From the NCBI GenBank assembly GCA_000432915.1, contig HF995241.1, forward strand, positions 1 through 64,000: 64,000 nucleotides of DNA, written 5' to 3'. Shown here in pieces: positions 33,191-41,480 of this stretch. The stretch's first letter is position 1. Every line of letters starts with the position of its first letter. Position numbers and translations under genes: made by a program. This DNA is from Firmicutes bacterium CAG:194. GTDB taxonomy: Bacteria > Bacillota > Clostridia > Lachnospirales > Lachnospiraceae. The notes under the pieces are model-generated. The model had not been told where the DNA came from. It made no database searches and saw only the letters and a program-made list of their open reading frames with translations.

Positions 33191-35494
33191 ATGATCAAAT
33201 TGCATGATGGCGGCGCCTATCTGGTAAACGGAACAGAAATCATACCGGATAATGCAGAGGCACAGGCGGCGGTAACAGCCAAAACAGGAAAAACAGTCAC
33301 AAAGCAGGAAGCTGCACAGCAGACGATCGCATATGGTATTTTGAAGGATCATAATACATCGGGGAATATGGATAAGCTGAAGATCAAGTTCGATAAGCTG
33401 ACAAGCCATGACATTACATTTGTCGGCATTATCCAGACAGCGAGAGCTTCAGGACTGGAAAAGTTCCCGATCCCATATGTCCTGACAAACTGCCATAACT
33501 CTCTTTGTGCGGTGGGCGGAACGATCAATGAAGATGACCACATGTTTGGCCTGACCTGCGCAAAAAAATACGGCGGTGTTTATGTACCACCGCATCAGGC
33601 AGTCATCCATCAGTTTGCAAGAGAAATGCTTGCAGGCGGCGGCAGAATGATCCTGGGATCCGATTCTCATACAAGATATGGTGCGCTTGGAACGATGGCA
33701 ATGGGCGAAGGCGGTCCTGAGCTTGTAAAGCAGCTTCTCTGTCAGACATATGATATCAATATGCCGGGTGTTGTCGGCGTTTATTTAAAGGGTGCACCGG
33801 TCAAAGGCGTCGGCCCGCAGGACGTAGCGCTTGCGATCATCGGTGCGGTATTTGCCAATGGCTATGTGAAGAATAAAGTCATGGAATTTGTCGGACCGGG
33901 TGTTTCCGCTCTTTCCGCTGATTTCAGAATTGGAATTGATGTCATGACAACAGAAACAACATGTCTGTCTTCCATCTGGCGTACAGATGAGCAGATCAAA
34001 GAGTTTTATGAGATCCATGGCAGAAGTGAAGAGTTTAAAGAACTGAATCCGGGTCAGGTAACCTACTATGACGGACTGATCGAGGTTGATCTTTCTGCGA
34101 TCAAGCCAATGATCGCCATGCCATTCCATCCGAGCAATACATATACGATCGAGGAAGTCAATGCGAACCTTGCTGATGTGCTCCATGATGTAGAGGAAAG
34201 AGCCAAGGTTTCATTAGACGGTCAGGTACCGTATTCTTTGGCGGATAAAGTTGTAAACGGCAAATTTATGGTAGATCAGGGAATCATCGCAGGCTGCGCG
34301 GGCGGCGGATTTGAAAATATCTGTGCGGCTGCTGATATCTTAAAGGGCAGATATATTGGATCCGATGAATTTACATTAAGTGTATACCCGGCTTCTATGC
34401 CTGTTTATATGGAACTGATCAAGAATGGTTGTGCAGCGACAATTCTTGAAACAGGAGCTGTTATGAAGACTGCATTCTGCGGTCCTTGCTTCGGTGCAGG
34501 TGATACGCCGGCTAACAATGCATTCTCAATCCGTCATTCTACAAGAAACTTCCCGAACCGTGAGGGCTCCAAGCTGCAGAATGGTCAGATTTCTTCCGTT
34601 GCACTGATGGATGCACGTTCCATTGCAGCAACTGCGGCAAATAAGGGTGTTCTGACACCTGCAACAGAATTTGACGGTGAATTTGGCAAATACAAATATC
34701 ACTTTGATGCAAATATTTATAAGAACCGTGTCTTTGATTCCAAGGGCGTGGCAGATCCTTCGGTTGAGATCCATTTCGGGCCGAACATCAAAGACTGGCC
34801 GAAGATGGTGGCACTGACCGACAATCTGGTGCTGAAGGTTGTTTCCGAGATCCATGATCCGGTTACAACAACGGATGAGCTGATCCCATCCGGTGAGACA
34901 TCTTCTTACCGTTCCAATCCGCTCGGACTTGCAGAATTTGCACTTTCCCGTAAGGATCCGGCTTATGTCGGCCGCGCAAAGGAAGTCCAGAAGGCAGAAA
35001 AGGCAAGAGAAGCACTGATCAGCGGAGAAAGTGATGTACATCCATGTGCAGAGCTTCCGGAGATCAAGGCTGTTATGCGTGTGATCAAAACACAGTTCCC
35101 GGATCTGACGCATGAAACATTTGGTATCGGCTCTACGATCTTTGCCGTAAAACCGGGTGATGGCTCTGCGAGAGAGCAGGCAGCAAGCTGCCAGAAGGTA
35201 CTTGGCGGCTGGGCAAACATTGCCAATGAATATGCGACCAAGAGATACCGCTCCAACCTGATCAACTGGGGTATGCTTCCATTCCTGATCGAGGAAGGCG
35301 AGCTTCCGTTCCGGAATTTAGATTATCTTTTCATCCCGGATATCAGGAAAGCGGTAGAGGAGAAATGGGATGAGATCACAGCCTATGTGGTAAAGGATAC
35401 GCTTGTACCGTTTACTCTCCGGCTTGGGGAATTGACCGACGAGGAAAGAGAGATCATCTTAAAGGGCTGCCTCATCAACTATAACAGAGTATAA
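33191..35494 (+). CDS. Aconitase-superfamily hydratase (YbhJ-like)
   Basis: 767 residues. Aconitase hallmarks are [20 protein letters not shown] near residue 157, [10 protein letters not shown] near 368 and [11 protein letters not shown] near 430; cysteines in the last two blocks fit the three-Cys [4Fe-4S] site. The C-terminal third is the swivelling domain. It is not a close match to aconitase A, homoaconitase or isopropylmalate dehydratase; the E. coli YbhJ group is the nearest family I know, and its substrate is not established. No citrate-pathway or leucine genes adjoin it. CAGGAGGA precedes the ATG. Monocistronic. Confidence 0.85.
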   Translation: MIKLHDGGAYLVNGTEIIPDNAEAQAAVTAKTGKTVTKQEAAQQTIAYGILKDHNTSGNMDKLKIKFDKLTSHDITFVGIIQTARASGLEKFPIPYVLTNCHNSLCAVGGTINEDDHMFGLTCAKKYGGVYVPPHQAVIHQFAREMLAGGGRMILGSDSHTRYGALGTMAMGEGGPELVKQLLCQTYDINMPGVVGVYLKGAPVKGVGPQDVALAIIGAVFANGYVKNKVMEFVGPGVSALSADFRIGIDVMTTETTCLSSIWRTDEQIKEFYEIHGRSEEFKELNPGQVTYYDGLIEVDLSAIKPMIAMPFHPSNTYTIEEVNANLADVLHDVEERAKVSLDGQVPYSLADKVVNGKFMVDQGIIAGCAGGGFENICAAADILKGRYIGSDEFTLSVYPASMPVYMELIKNGCAATILETGAVMKTAFCGPCFGAGDTPANNAFSIRHSTRNFPNREGSKLQNGQISSVALMDARSIAATAANKGVLTPATEFDGEFGKYKYHFDANIYKNRVFDSKGVADPSVEIHFGPNIKDWPKMVALTDNLVLKVVSEIHDPVTTTDELIPSGETSSYRSNPLGLAEFALSRKDPAYVGRAKEVQKAEKAREALISGESDVHPCAELPEIKAVMRVIKTQFPDLTHETFGIGSTIFAVKPGDGSAREQAASCQKVLGGWANIANEYATKRYRSNLINWGMLPFLIEEGELPFRNLDYLFIPDIRKAVEEKWDEITAYVVKDTLVPFTLRLGELTDEEREIILKGCLINYNRV

Positions 35495-35572
35495 CTTGTA
35501 AGATAGCTGTTAAGTAAATCAAATTCTGACCGATAATCATTATGTAAGTTTAATGATAAAAGTCAGCCACGG

Positions 35573-35609
35573 AAGGTGTATGTTCTGCATTTGCAGACAT
35601 ACACCTTTT
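35573..35609 (+). terminator. Terminator of the hydratase gene
   Basis: Perfect 11-bp stem AAGGTGTATGT (35573-35583) and ACATACACCTT (35597-35607), followed by TTG. The T-tract is short. Confidence 0.6.
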
Positions 35610-35616
35610 GGCATAT

Positions 35617-35700
35617 GTCCTGCACCATAGGTGCAGGACGTAGCCCCGAGCTTTGCGAAGCAAATCTCATGCGAGGGGTATCCACAAGTGGCGGCAAAAA
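35617..35700 (+). repeat. Hairpin cluster with a GCGAAGC mini-hairpin, copy D
   Basis: GTCCTGCACC/GGTGCAGGAC (35617-35626, 35630-35639, loop ATA), then GAG-TTTGCGAAGCAAA-CTC (35648-35668) inside a CCCC/GGGG pair, then CCACAAGTGG. The TTTGCGAAGCAAA unit is of the same type as in copies A-C, but the CCCGAAC motif is missing. It lies just before the EF-hand gene. Confidence 0.5.
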
Positions 35701-35712
35701 AGGAGGGACTAT

Positions 35713-36768
35713 TTGAAAATTGATTCCAGCTACATAGGAATGGAATCCGCCAGAAGGTATACTTCTGTAGAGCGAAAATCGATCAGCATGACAGTAGTCA
35801 ATGCAGTGGCGATGCAGGGAGGCAAAATGGGAAACAGGTCTTTTGCAGATCTGTTTCAGACAGAAACGGGGGAAGAGGACACAGAACCGTACATGGACGG
35901 TCTCACAAAGGTGACCGGTCTGATGCAGACCGGCAGTGCAAGAAGCATCACCTCTTTAGAGGAAAAGAGGGCTATGCAGTCGATCAGACAGCAGTGTCTG
36001 CAATATCTGATCCGGCTTTTGTACGGCGACAAGTGGAAAGATGTGCAGGTAGATGATACTTATCTGCAGCCGGTTACCACAGGACAACAGGCTGCTATAA
36101 GACGGGTAAATCTGACCGCTTCTTATTATCATGAGGAAGCGGAAGATACTGCTTTCCGTACGAGCGGAACAGTCCGCACGGCAGATGGCAGGGAGATCAG
36201 TTTCGGGCTGGAGCTTGGCATGAGCAGAAGATTCCGGGAAGAAACGAAGATCGAAAACATTACCGAGATCGTTGACCTGACAGATCCGCTTGTTATCAAT
36301 CTCGATGGTAATATTGCAGGGCTTTCCGACCAGAAATTCATGTTTGATATTGATGCGGACGGTGAGGAGGAAAGCATTTCCTATCTGCAGGGAGGAAGCG
36401 GTTATCTGGCACTGGATAAAAACGGCGACGGTGTGATCAATGACGGCTCAGAGCTGTTCGGTACAAAGAGCGGTGACGGCTTTGCAGATCTCGCGGAATA
36501 TGATGCAGACGGAAACGGCTGGATCGATGAAAATGATCCGATCTTTGATAAGCTTTTAATCTGGGCAAAGGATGAGAACGGAAAAGATGAGCTGTATACA
36601 CTCAAAGAGGCGGGCGTAGGCGCGATCTGTCTGCAAAGAGCAGCAACAGACTTTTCACTGAATTCCCAGAAGGACAATACGCAGAACGGACAGATCCGCA
36701 GTACCGGTATTTTCCTGTATGAAAACGGAAACGCAGGAACGATGCAGCAGCTGGATCTGGCACAGTAA
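35713..36768 (+). CDS. EF-hand-type calcium-binding protein of unknown function
   Basis: 351 residues from a TTG start at 35713, chosen because AGGAGGG at 35701-35707 is spaced for it. No signal peptide or membrane segment. The N-terminal half is unfamiliar (SSYIGMESARRYTSVERKSI). The C-terminal half carries Ca-binding loops: FDIDADGEEES, LDKNGDGVINDGSELFG and YDADGNGWIDENDPIFD, the last a canonical 12-residue EF-hand loop. Similar loops occur in exported bacterial dockerin- or RTX-like proteins, so the absence of a signal peptide is odd. It is followed by a repeat element and the spoIID-like gene, with no obvious operon link. Confidence 0.75.
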   Translation: MKIDSSYIGMESARRYTSVERKSISMTVVNAVAMQGGKMGNRSFADLFQTETGEEDTEPYMDGLTKVTGLMQTGSARSITSLEEKRAMQSIRQQCLQYLIRLLYGDKWKDVQVDDTYLQPVTTGQQAAIRRVNLTASYYHEEAEDTAFRTSGTVRTADGREISFGLELGMSRRFREETKIENITEIVDLTDPLVINLDGNIAGLSDQKFMFDIDADGEEESISYLQGGSGYLALDKNGDGVINDGSELFGTKSGDGFADLAEYDADGNGWIDENDPIFDKLLIWAKDENGKDELYTLKEAGVGAICLQRAATDFSLNSQKDNTQNGQIRSTGIFLYENGNAGTMQQLDLAQ

Positions 36769-36787
36769 GCTAAGTATAGACAGTTTG

Positions 36788-36874
36788 GATATGCGAATAT
36801 TGGGTAGAATTGTGGGAGTGCATAGCACGGAACAATTCGTAGGCATCAAATTCGGGGCTTTTGACCCTGGCATC
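36788..36874 (+). repeat. 87-bp interspersed repeat, copy 3
   Basis: Runs from GATATGCGAATATTGGG to CTTTTGACCCTGGCATC, about 90 percent identical to the reverse complement of 31342-31428. Its last 17 bases are exactly the reverse complement of the left end of the sda cruciform (16387-16403). It contains the stem GAATTGT/ACAATTC. Confidence 0.8.
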
Positions 36875-36918
36875 AGAAAATCCCATCAGCACAGATTAAG
36901 TGCCGGTGGGATTTTCTG
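36874..36918 (+). terminator. Hairpin abutting repeat copy 3
   Basis: CAGAAAATCCCA (36874-36885) pairs with TGGGATTTTCTG (36907-36918); loop of 21 bases. It may terminate the EF-hand gene, although the T-run is inside the stem. It could also be part of the repeat. Confidence 0.45.
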
Positions 36919-36940
36919 TTATGGCGACAAGGAACAGGTC

Positions 36941-36972
36941 GTATTCTTTATTTCGCATTTGCTGCATATACT
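36941..36972 (+). promoter_or_regulatory. Possible sigma-E promoter of the spoIID-like gene
   Basis: CATATACT at 36965-36972 matches the sporulation sigma-E -10 (CATACA-T) at seven of eight positions; GTATTCTT at 36941-36948 is a plausible -35 with 15-16 bases between. spoIID is a sigma-E gene in Bacillus. Site assignment is tentative. Confidence 0.4.
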
Positions 36973-36990
36973 GCTCAGAGGTGTATGCAT

Positions 36991-37917
36991 ATGAAACAGA
37001 CCATGAAGGATGCTCTCGCAGTTGTCTTATTCTTACTTTTATTTCCCTACTTTGCAATGTCATTCTGGCAGCAGAAGCATGAAGAAGCGTCGTCAGAAAA
37101 TGACAGCCTGCAGCAGGAAGCGTTGGAGTTGACCGCACAGCTTTCAGAGGGATCCTATTTTGTCTACTGGGAAAAAGAACAGAAAAAGATCCCGTCAGAG
37201 CTTTTTCTGGTGGGCGCGCTGGCAGGCAGTATTGACAGCAGCTGCGAAACGGAGGCATTGAAAGCGCAGGCAGTGATGCTCAGAAGCAGCCTTTACCGCA
37301 AAATGCAGCAGGAAGATACAAAACTTGCAGAGCTGACGACAGAAGACAGCAGCTATCTTTCCGTGGCGGAGCAGAAGAATAAATGGGGAGACAGCTATGA
37401 AGAAACAGAGAAAAAGCTGTTAGAAGCCGTCAGTCAGACAAAAGGCGTTGTTGCGGTGTATGAGGGAATGCCTGTCATGGGCTGCTACCATGGCATGAGC
37501 GCGGGAATGACAAGGGACGGAGCGGAGCTTTCCGATGCATATGGCTATCTGAAGCAGGCAGACTGCAGTAAAAATCTTTCCGCAGCATCTTATATCCAGA
37601 CAACAAAGCGGAGAAAAGAACAGACGGGAGAACTGGACGCGGCGTCGGTCAAAAAGGATCAACAGGGCTATGTGATCGAGCTTTTGCGGAATGGAGAAAA
37701 GATAAGCGGTGAGTCACTGCGGGAAGAACTGCAGTTACCTTCTTCTAATTTTACATGGGAGGAGAAGAACGGAAACTATATCTTTACGACAAAAGGGATC
37801 GGACATGGCTTTGGATATGATCAGTATTACGGAAATTTATTGGCAGAGCAGGGACAGGATTATCAGGAAATACTGCATTATTTTTATCAGAATATCACAT
37901 TTGACCGTATGGAATGA
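36991..37917 (+). CDS. spoIID: SpoIID/LytB-domain protein (stage II sporulation protein D-like)
   Basis: 308 residues. An N-terminal membrane anchor (ALAVVLFLLLFPYFAMSFW) is followed by a SpoIID/LytB domain: SELFLVGALAGSIDSSCETEALKAQAVMLRSSLY near residue 67, YHGMSAGMTRDGAELS near 166 and GIGHGFGYDQYYGNLLAEQG near 268. SpoIID is the lytic transglycosylase that, with SpoIIM and SpoIIP, thins septal wall during engulfment. The usual catalytic Glu region (ALKAQAV) is present, though its first position is E-A-L rather than E-A-LxAQA in full context. ATG 36991 fits AGAGGTG better than ATG 36985. A spoIIQ-like gene follows, as in Bacillus and Clostridia. Confidence 0.85.
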   Translation: MKQTMKDALAVVLFLLLFPYFAMSFWQQKHEEASSENDSLQQEALELTAQLSEGSYFVYWEKEQKKIPSELFLVGALAGSIDSSCETEALKAQAVMLRSSLYRKMQQEDTKLAELTTEDSSYLSVAEQKNKWGDSYEETEKKLLEAVSQTKGVVAVYEGMPVMGCYHGMSAGMTRDGAELSDAYGYLKQADCSKNLSAASYIQTTKRRKEQTGELDAASVKKDQQGYVIELLRNGEKISGESLREELQLPSSNFTWEEKNGNYIFTTKGIGHGFGYDQYYGNLLAEQGQDYQEILHYFYQNITFDRME

Positions 37918-37957
37918 CAGCATGAAATCAGAAGATCCGTTTTACACATAGAACATT

Positions 37958-37987
37958 GCATAGTTTGAGATAGAAGTGGAAACACTG
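37958..37987 (+). promoter_or_regulatory. Sigma-F/G-type promoter of the spoIIQ-like gene
   Basis: GCATA (37958-37962), 15 bases, then GGAAACACTG (37978-37987), an exact fit to the forespore consensus GYATA-N15-GGnnAnAnTR. It ends 18 bases before the ATG. spoIIQ is a known sigma-F target in spore formers. Confidence 0.75.
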
Positions 37988-38005
37988 AAACTGAGGTGAT
38001 GAAAT

Positions 38006-38941
38006 ATGCGTAAAAATGATAAAAAACAAAGGAGAAGCCTTCTGTTTTCCACGGCTGTTGTGGTAACAGGCTGTCTGCTGACCGCCTTTTATGTGAATCA
38101 GGAAATGCCAAAGAGTGAGTATGAAGTGGATCTTTCACAGCTGTCGGCAGAACAGAAGCAGGAAGATCTGGCAGGAGACATGCGTACGGGAGATGCAGGG
38201 GTTGCAAAGGTAGCGGGAAATGATGTGCAAAATCCCGTAATTGCGGCTGAAAAGAATACGGCAAAAGATGGTGAGCAGGAGATAACCAAACCACAGGACG
38301 GGGGAAAGCAGCAGACGTCATCAGGCGAAGATCAGGCAGAGCAGCAGACTTCTCAGTCAGGAGATCAGATGCAGCAGACAGATACAGAGGAAAAGAAGAA
38401 ACAGCAGGATAATGAAGAGGATAAGCTGCAGCCGCAAAGTGATGCAGATGAGCAGCAGGAAGACACAAGCGGGCAGCAGAGCAGTATGGCAGAAGAAAGT
38501 ACAGAAACGGCTGCTGCGGTTCTGACATTTTCACCGGAGGATGGCATGACATGGCCGGTCAGCGGTGATGTGATCTTAAATTACAGCATGGATGCGGCTG
38601 TTTATTTCCAGACACTTGAGCAGTATAAATACAATCCGGCAATTTATATCAGTGCTGTGGAAGGAACTCCGGTCAGTGCCTGTGCCAAAGGCGTGGTAAA
38701 GGAGATCGGAACCGATGCACAGCTTGGACAGTATGTGGTAACGACACTCGGAAGCGGTTATGAAGTTATCTATGGACAACTTACAGATCTGCAGGTGGAG
38801 GAAGGCGCAACGGTTGCCAGAGGTCAGGTGATCGGTAATGTGGCAAAAACAACCAAATATTTCTCTGTAGAAGGAGATCATGTCTATCTGGAGATCTTAA
38901 AAGACGGAACGCCGGTCGATCCATTGCAGCTTCTGCAATAG
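38006..38941 (+). CDS. spoIIQ: SpoIIQ-like degenerate M23 (LytM) protein
   Basis: 311 residues. One N-terminal membrane segment (SLLFSTAVVVTGCLLTAFYV), a long Gln/Glu/Asp-rich disordered linker (about 45-170), then a LytM fold (MTWPVSGDVILNYSMD, AVEGTPVSACAKGVVKEIG, YGQLTDLQVEEGATVARGQVIG). The zinc motifs are lost: where peptidases have HxGxD this has YNPAIYIS, and the HxH near the end reads HVY. SpoIIQ proteins that bridge the engulfment zipper with SpoIIIAH are commonly non-catalytic. The sigma-F-type promoter and the adjacent spoIID-like gene support the call. Confidence 0.85.
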   Translation: MRKNDKKQRRSLLFSTAVVVTGCLLTAFYVNQEMPKSEYEVDLSQLSAEQKQEDLAGDMRTGDAGVAKVAGNDVQNPVIAAEKNTAKDGEQEITKPQDGGKQQTSSGEDQAEQQTSQSGDQMQQTDTEEKKKQQDNEEDKLQPQSDADEQQEDTSGQQSSMAEESTETAAAVLTFSPEDGMTWPVSGDVILNYSMDAAVYFQTLEQYKYNPAIYISAVEGTPVSACAKGVVKEIGTDAQLGQYVVTTLGSGYEVIYGQLTDLQVEEGATVARGQVIGNVAKTTKYFSVEGDHVYLEILKDGTPVDPLQLLQ

Positions 38942-39067
38942 GCGTGCGTAAATCAGAAATGCTCGTAACTGTTCAGAACCCCATTTGCCACATAAATTCG
39001 TAAAAATCTGCCCATAAATGGTCAGTTTATTACGGATTTGCATGACTCTGAATCGTTACAAATTCTC

Positions 39068-39096
39068 TTTACCTGTCAGGAAGCATGCGTTATAAT
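39068..39096 (+). promoter_or_regulatory. Sigma-A promoter of the lipoprotein-ddl-murF operon
   Basis: TTTACC (39068-39073) and TATAAT (39091-39096) with a 17-base spacer. The inferred start near 39103 lies after the ATG at 39085, so translation must begin at the later TTG. Confidence 0.65.
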
Positions 39097-39123
39097 AAAT
39101 GTCGTGATTCGGAGGTAAGTTTT

Positions 39124-40428
39124 TTGACAAAGGATAAAAGGGAATTTAGAAAACGTATAACAGCGTTTTTTTCTGTCTTCCTCTGCCTGTTGCTGGTAGG
39201 TTGTCAGACGAGTGCAGCCGGGCAGAAGGAGCAGATCACGACAGAAAGCGAAGAAAATGAAGAGCTTTCGGATGAAGTGGGAAAAATGCAGACGGAAGAT
39301 ATAGTAATCGGAATTGACCGTCCGACGGTCAGTTCCAATATTGCGATTGATTTACAGGGATATGCACCGGATGATCTCAAATATGCGTATTTTACGGGAG
39401 CAGATCTGCAGGATACTTTTTCTGTGTACCGGCAGAAGGATAAGCAGGTTGTTTATCAGGGAAGTATACAACAGACCGGTGAAGCGGGAAAAGCCTGGGG
39501 AGATTTTTCGGGACTGACAGAACCGGGAAGCTATTACATACAGACAGCGGTGATCGGCAGATCGTATACATTTCAGATTTATGAGGACAGATATCGGATG
39601 CAGTTTGAGACAGACCGGAAAAGCTGGAGAGATACTGCGCCGGAGGACTATTATACAGCAGAGGCAACGACTGATTATCAGGCTCTTATGATCCTTGCCG
39701 TGCTGCAGGAATTTTATACAGAGCCGGAAGAGGAAGATCTGAAGAAGCTGCAGAAGGATGCAGACTATCTGATCCGGTATCACACGGAGCAGGCAAAAAG
39801 CAGTGTTTCCGCATCGGATGCAGATATGGCAGGTGTCAGGGCAGAGTACAGCTATGCGGCGGCAATGGCACAGTGCTATCATGTCCTGAAAAATGAAGCG
39901 GGAGCTGCAGTTTATCTGAAGCAGGCACAGACTGCCTACCAGACAGCGGTCAGAAGCAGAAGCCGGACGGACATGGCGGTATCGCCGGAACAGTATATGG
40001 CAGCAACGGCGCTTTTTAATGTGACAGGATCATATAGTTATCACCAGGTAATTAAGCAGTATGAGGCAGCAGAAGATACAGCAGAAGGCTTCTGGGGAGA
40101 TTTGCTCTATCTGACGAGTCTGCAGCGTGTGGATACAAAGCTTTGTGAACAGCAGATGAACAGGCTTCTGAAAGAATGCGGGGAGTTGTCTGACAACGTG
40201 TTTTCACAGCATGCGATTGAAAGCAGGGCTGACAGCCTGACAGCCATGCTGAAGCTGGCGGTTGCGGACAATACGCTGGTGAGTTTAGAGTACAGAAATG
40301 CATGTAAGATACTGCTTCATGCATGTTACAGCAATATGGAAGAAATGGACTGCGTACAGCGGTCGGCATTGCTCTTTATAGAGAGAGAGCTTGCGAAAAT
40401 GGGCAAGGAAAGTGAGGATAAAGAATGA
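39124..40428 (+). CDS. Lipoprotein with cellulase-type N-terminal Ig domain and truncated helical domain
   Basis: 434 residues from a TTG at 39124, with GGAGG 8 bases upstream. Lipobox LLVGC (Cys about 27). Residues about 75-165 match the Ig-like domain that precedes GH9 cellulase catalytic domains (NIAIDLQGYAPDDLKYAYFT, GKAWGDFSGLTEPGSYYI). The rest is alpha-helical and resembles part of the GH9 alpha-barrel (TDYQALMILAVLQEFY, AEYSYAAAMAQCYHVL), but it is much shorter than GH9 and I see no catalytic DAGD motif. It ends in an ATGA overlap with ddl, so it is coupled to cell-wall precursor genes; a wall-related binding role is inferred. Confidence 0.7.
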   Translation: MTKDKREFRKRITAFFSVFLCLLLVGCQTSAAGQKEQITTESEENEELSDEVGKMQTEDIVIGIDRPTVSSNIAIDLQGYAPDDLKYAYFTGADLQDTFSVYRQKDKQVVYQGSIQQTGEAGKAWGDFSGLTEPGSYYIQTAVIGRSYTFQIYEDRYRMQFETDRKSWRDTAPEDYYTAEATTDYQALMILAVLQEFYTEPEEEDLKKLQKDADYLIRYHTEQAKSSVSASDADMAGVRAEYSYAAAMAQCYHVLKNEAGAAVYLKQAQTAYQTAVRSRSRTDMAVSPEQYMAATALFNVTGSYSYHQVIKQYEAAEDTAEGFWGDLLYLTSLQRVDTKLCEQQMNRLLKECGELSDNVFSQHAIESRADSLTAMLKLAVADNTLVSLEYRNACKILLHACYSNMEEMDCVQRSALLFIERELAKMGKESEDKE

Positions 40429-41447
40429 AAATAGCAGTACTGGCAGGTGGAACAAGTACAGAAAGAGATGTTTCATTGATCACAGGAAAGATGGTATATA
40501 AAGCACTGAAGGAGAATGGACATCAGGTTGTACTTGTGGACGTATTTATGGGATATCCGGGAGAAGATTACAAGACACTGTTTACATCGGATATTGATTT
40601 CAGTGAGCAGATCCGGGGTATTACGGAGAAGGATCCGGATATTGAAGCGATCAAGAAGAAAAGAGGCGGCGAAGGATTCTTTGGACCGCATGTACTGGAT
40701 ATCTGCCATCAGGCGGATCTTGTATTTATGGGGTTGCACGGTGCTAACGGCGAAGATGGTAAGGTGCAGGCAGCACTGGATCTGGAGGGCATCCGTTATA
40801 CAGGAACCGGACCACTCGGTGCAGCAGTCAGTATGGATAAGGCACTTTCCAAGCAGTTGTTCCGTGAGGGTGGTGTTCCGACCCCATACGGCATCAGCTT
40901 AAAGAAAGGGCAGCTTCTTCCGCAGGATGTCAGTTACCCGGCGGTTGTAAAAGCATGTAACGGCGGTTCCAGCGTCGGCGTTTATATGGTAAATGACCGG
41001 GCGGAGTGCGAAAAAGCACTGGCACAGGCATATGCTTATGATGATGCGGTTATCATAGAGCAGTACATAAAAGGAAGAGAATTTTCCGTAGGCGTGATCG
41101 AGGGAAAAGCACTTCCGATCATCGAGATCGCACCGATCGAAGGCTTTTATGATTACAAAAACAAATACCAGGCAGGCAGTACCGTAGAGACTTGTCCCGC
41201 AGTTTTAGACGAAGCACTGACAAAAGAAATGCAGCACTATGCGGAGTTGGCGTATGAAGTATTACATATCACGTCATATGCACGTATGGATTTTATGATG
41301 AATGAGAAAAACGAGATGTTCTGTCTGGAAGCCAATACACTGCCGGGCATGACACCGACATCTCTGCTTCCGCAGGAAGCGGCAGTTATAGGCTATAACT
41401 TTAATCAGCTTTGTGAATGGCTGATCGAAGTATCGCTGCGCAAGTAG
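40425..41447 (+). CDS. ddl: D-alanine--D-alanine ligase
   Basis: 340 residues, ATP-grasp. MKIAVLAGGTSTERDVSLITG opens the family N-terminus; VFMGLHGANGEDGKVQAALDLEGI, the ATP-grasp block PAVVKACNGGSSVGV, and MNEKNEMFCLEANTLPGMTPTSLLP near the C-terminus complete the assignment. It makes D-Ala-D-Ala for peptidoglycan, consumed by MurF directly downstream. The start overlaps the preceding stop. Confidence 0.96.
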   Translation: MKIAVLAGGTSTERDVSLITGKMVYKALKENGHQVVLVDVFMGYPGEDYKTLFTSDIDFSEQIRGITEKDPDIEAIKKKRGGEGFFGPHVLDICHQADLVFMGLHGANGEDGKVQAALDLEGIRYTGTGPLGAAVSMDKALSKQLFREGGVPTPYGISLKKGQLLPQDVSYPAVVKACNGGSSVGVYMVNDRAECEKALAQAYAYDDAVIIEQYIKGREFSVGVIEGKALPIIEIAPIEGFYDYKNKYQAGSTVETCPAVLDEALTKEMQHYAELAYEVLHITSYARMDFMMNEKNEMFCLEANTLPGMTPTSLLPQEAAVIGYNFNQLCEWLIEVSLRK

Positions 41448-41480
41448 AAAGAAAATATTTCCTATCAGGAAGAAGGCAAA

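Noticed and set aside
36719..36994. 91-codon frame before the spoIID-like gene
   Set aside because: It consists mainly of repeat copy 3 and shows the same translated string as the repeat near the XRE gene.
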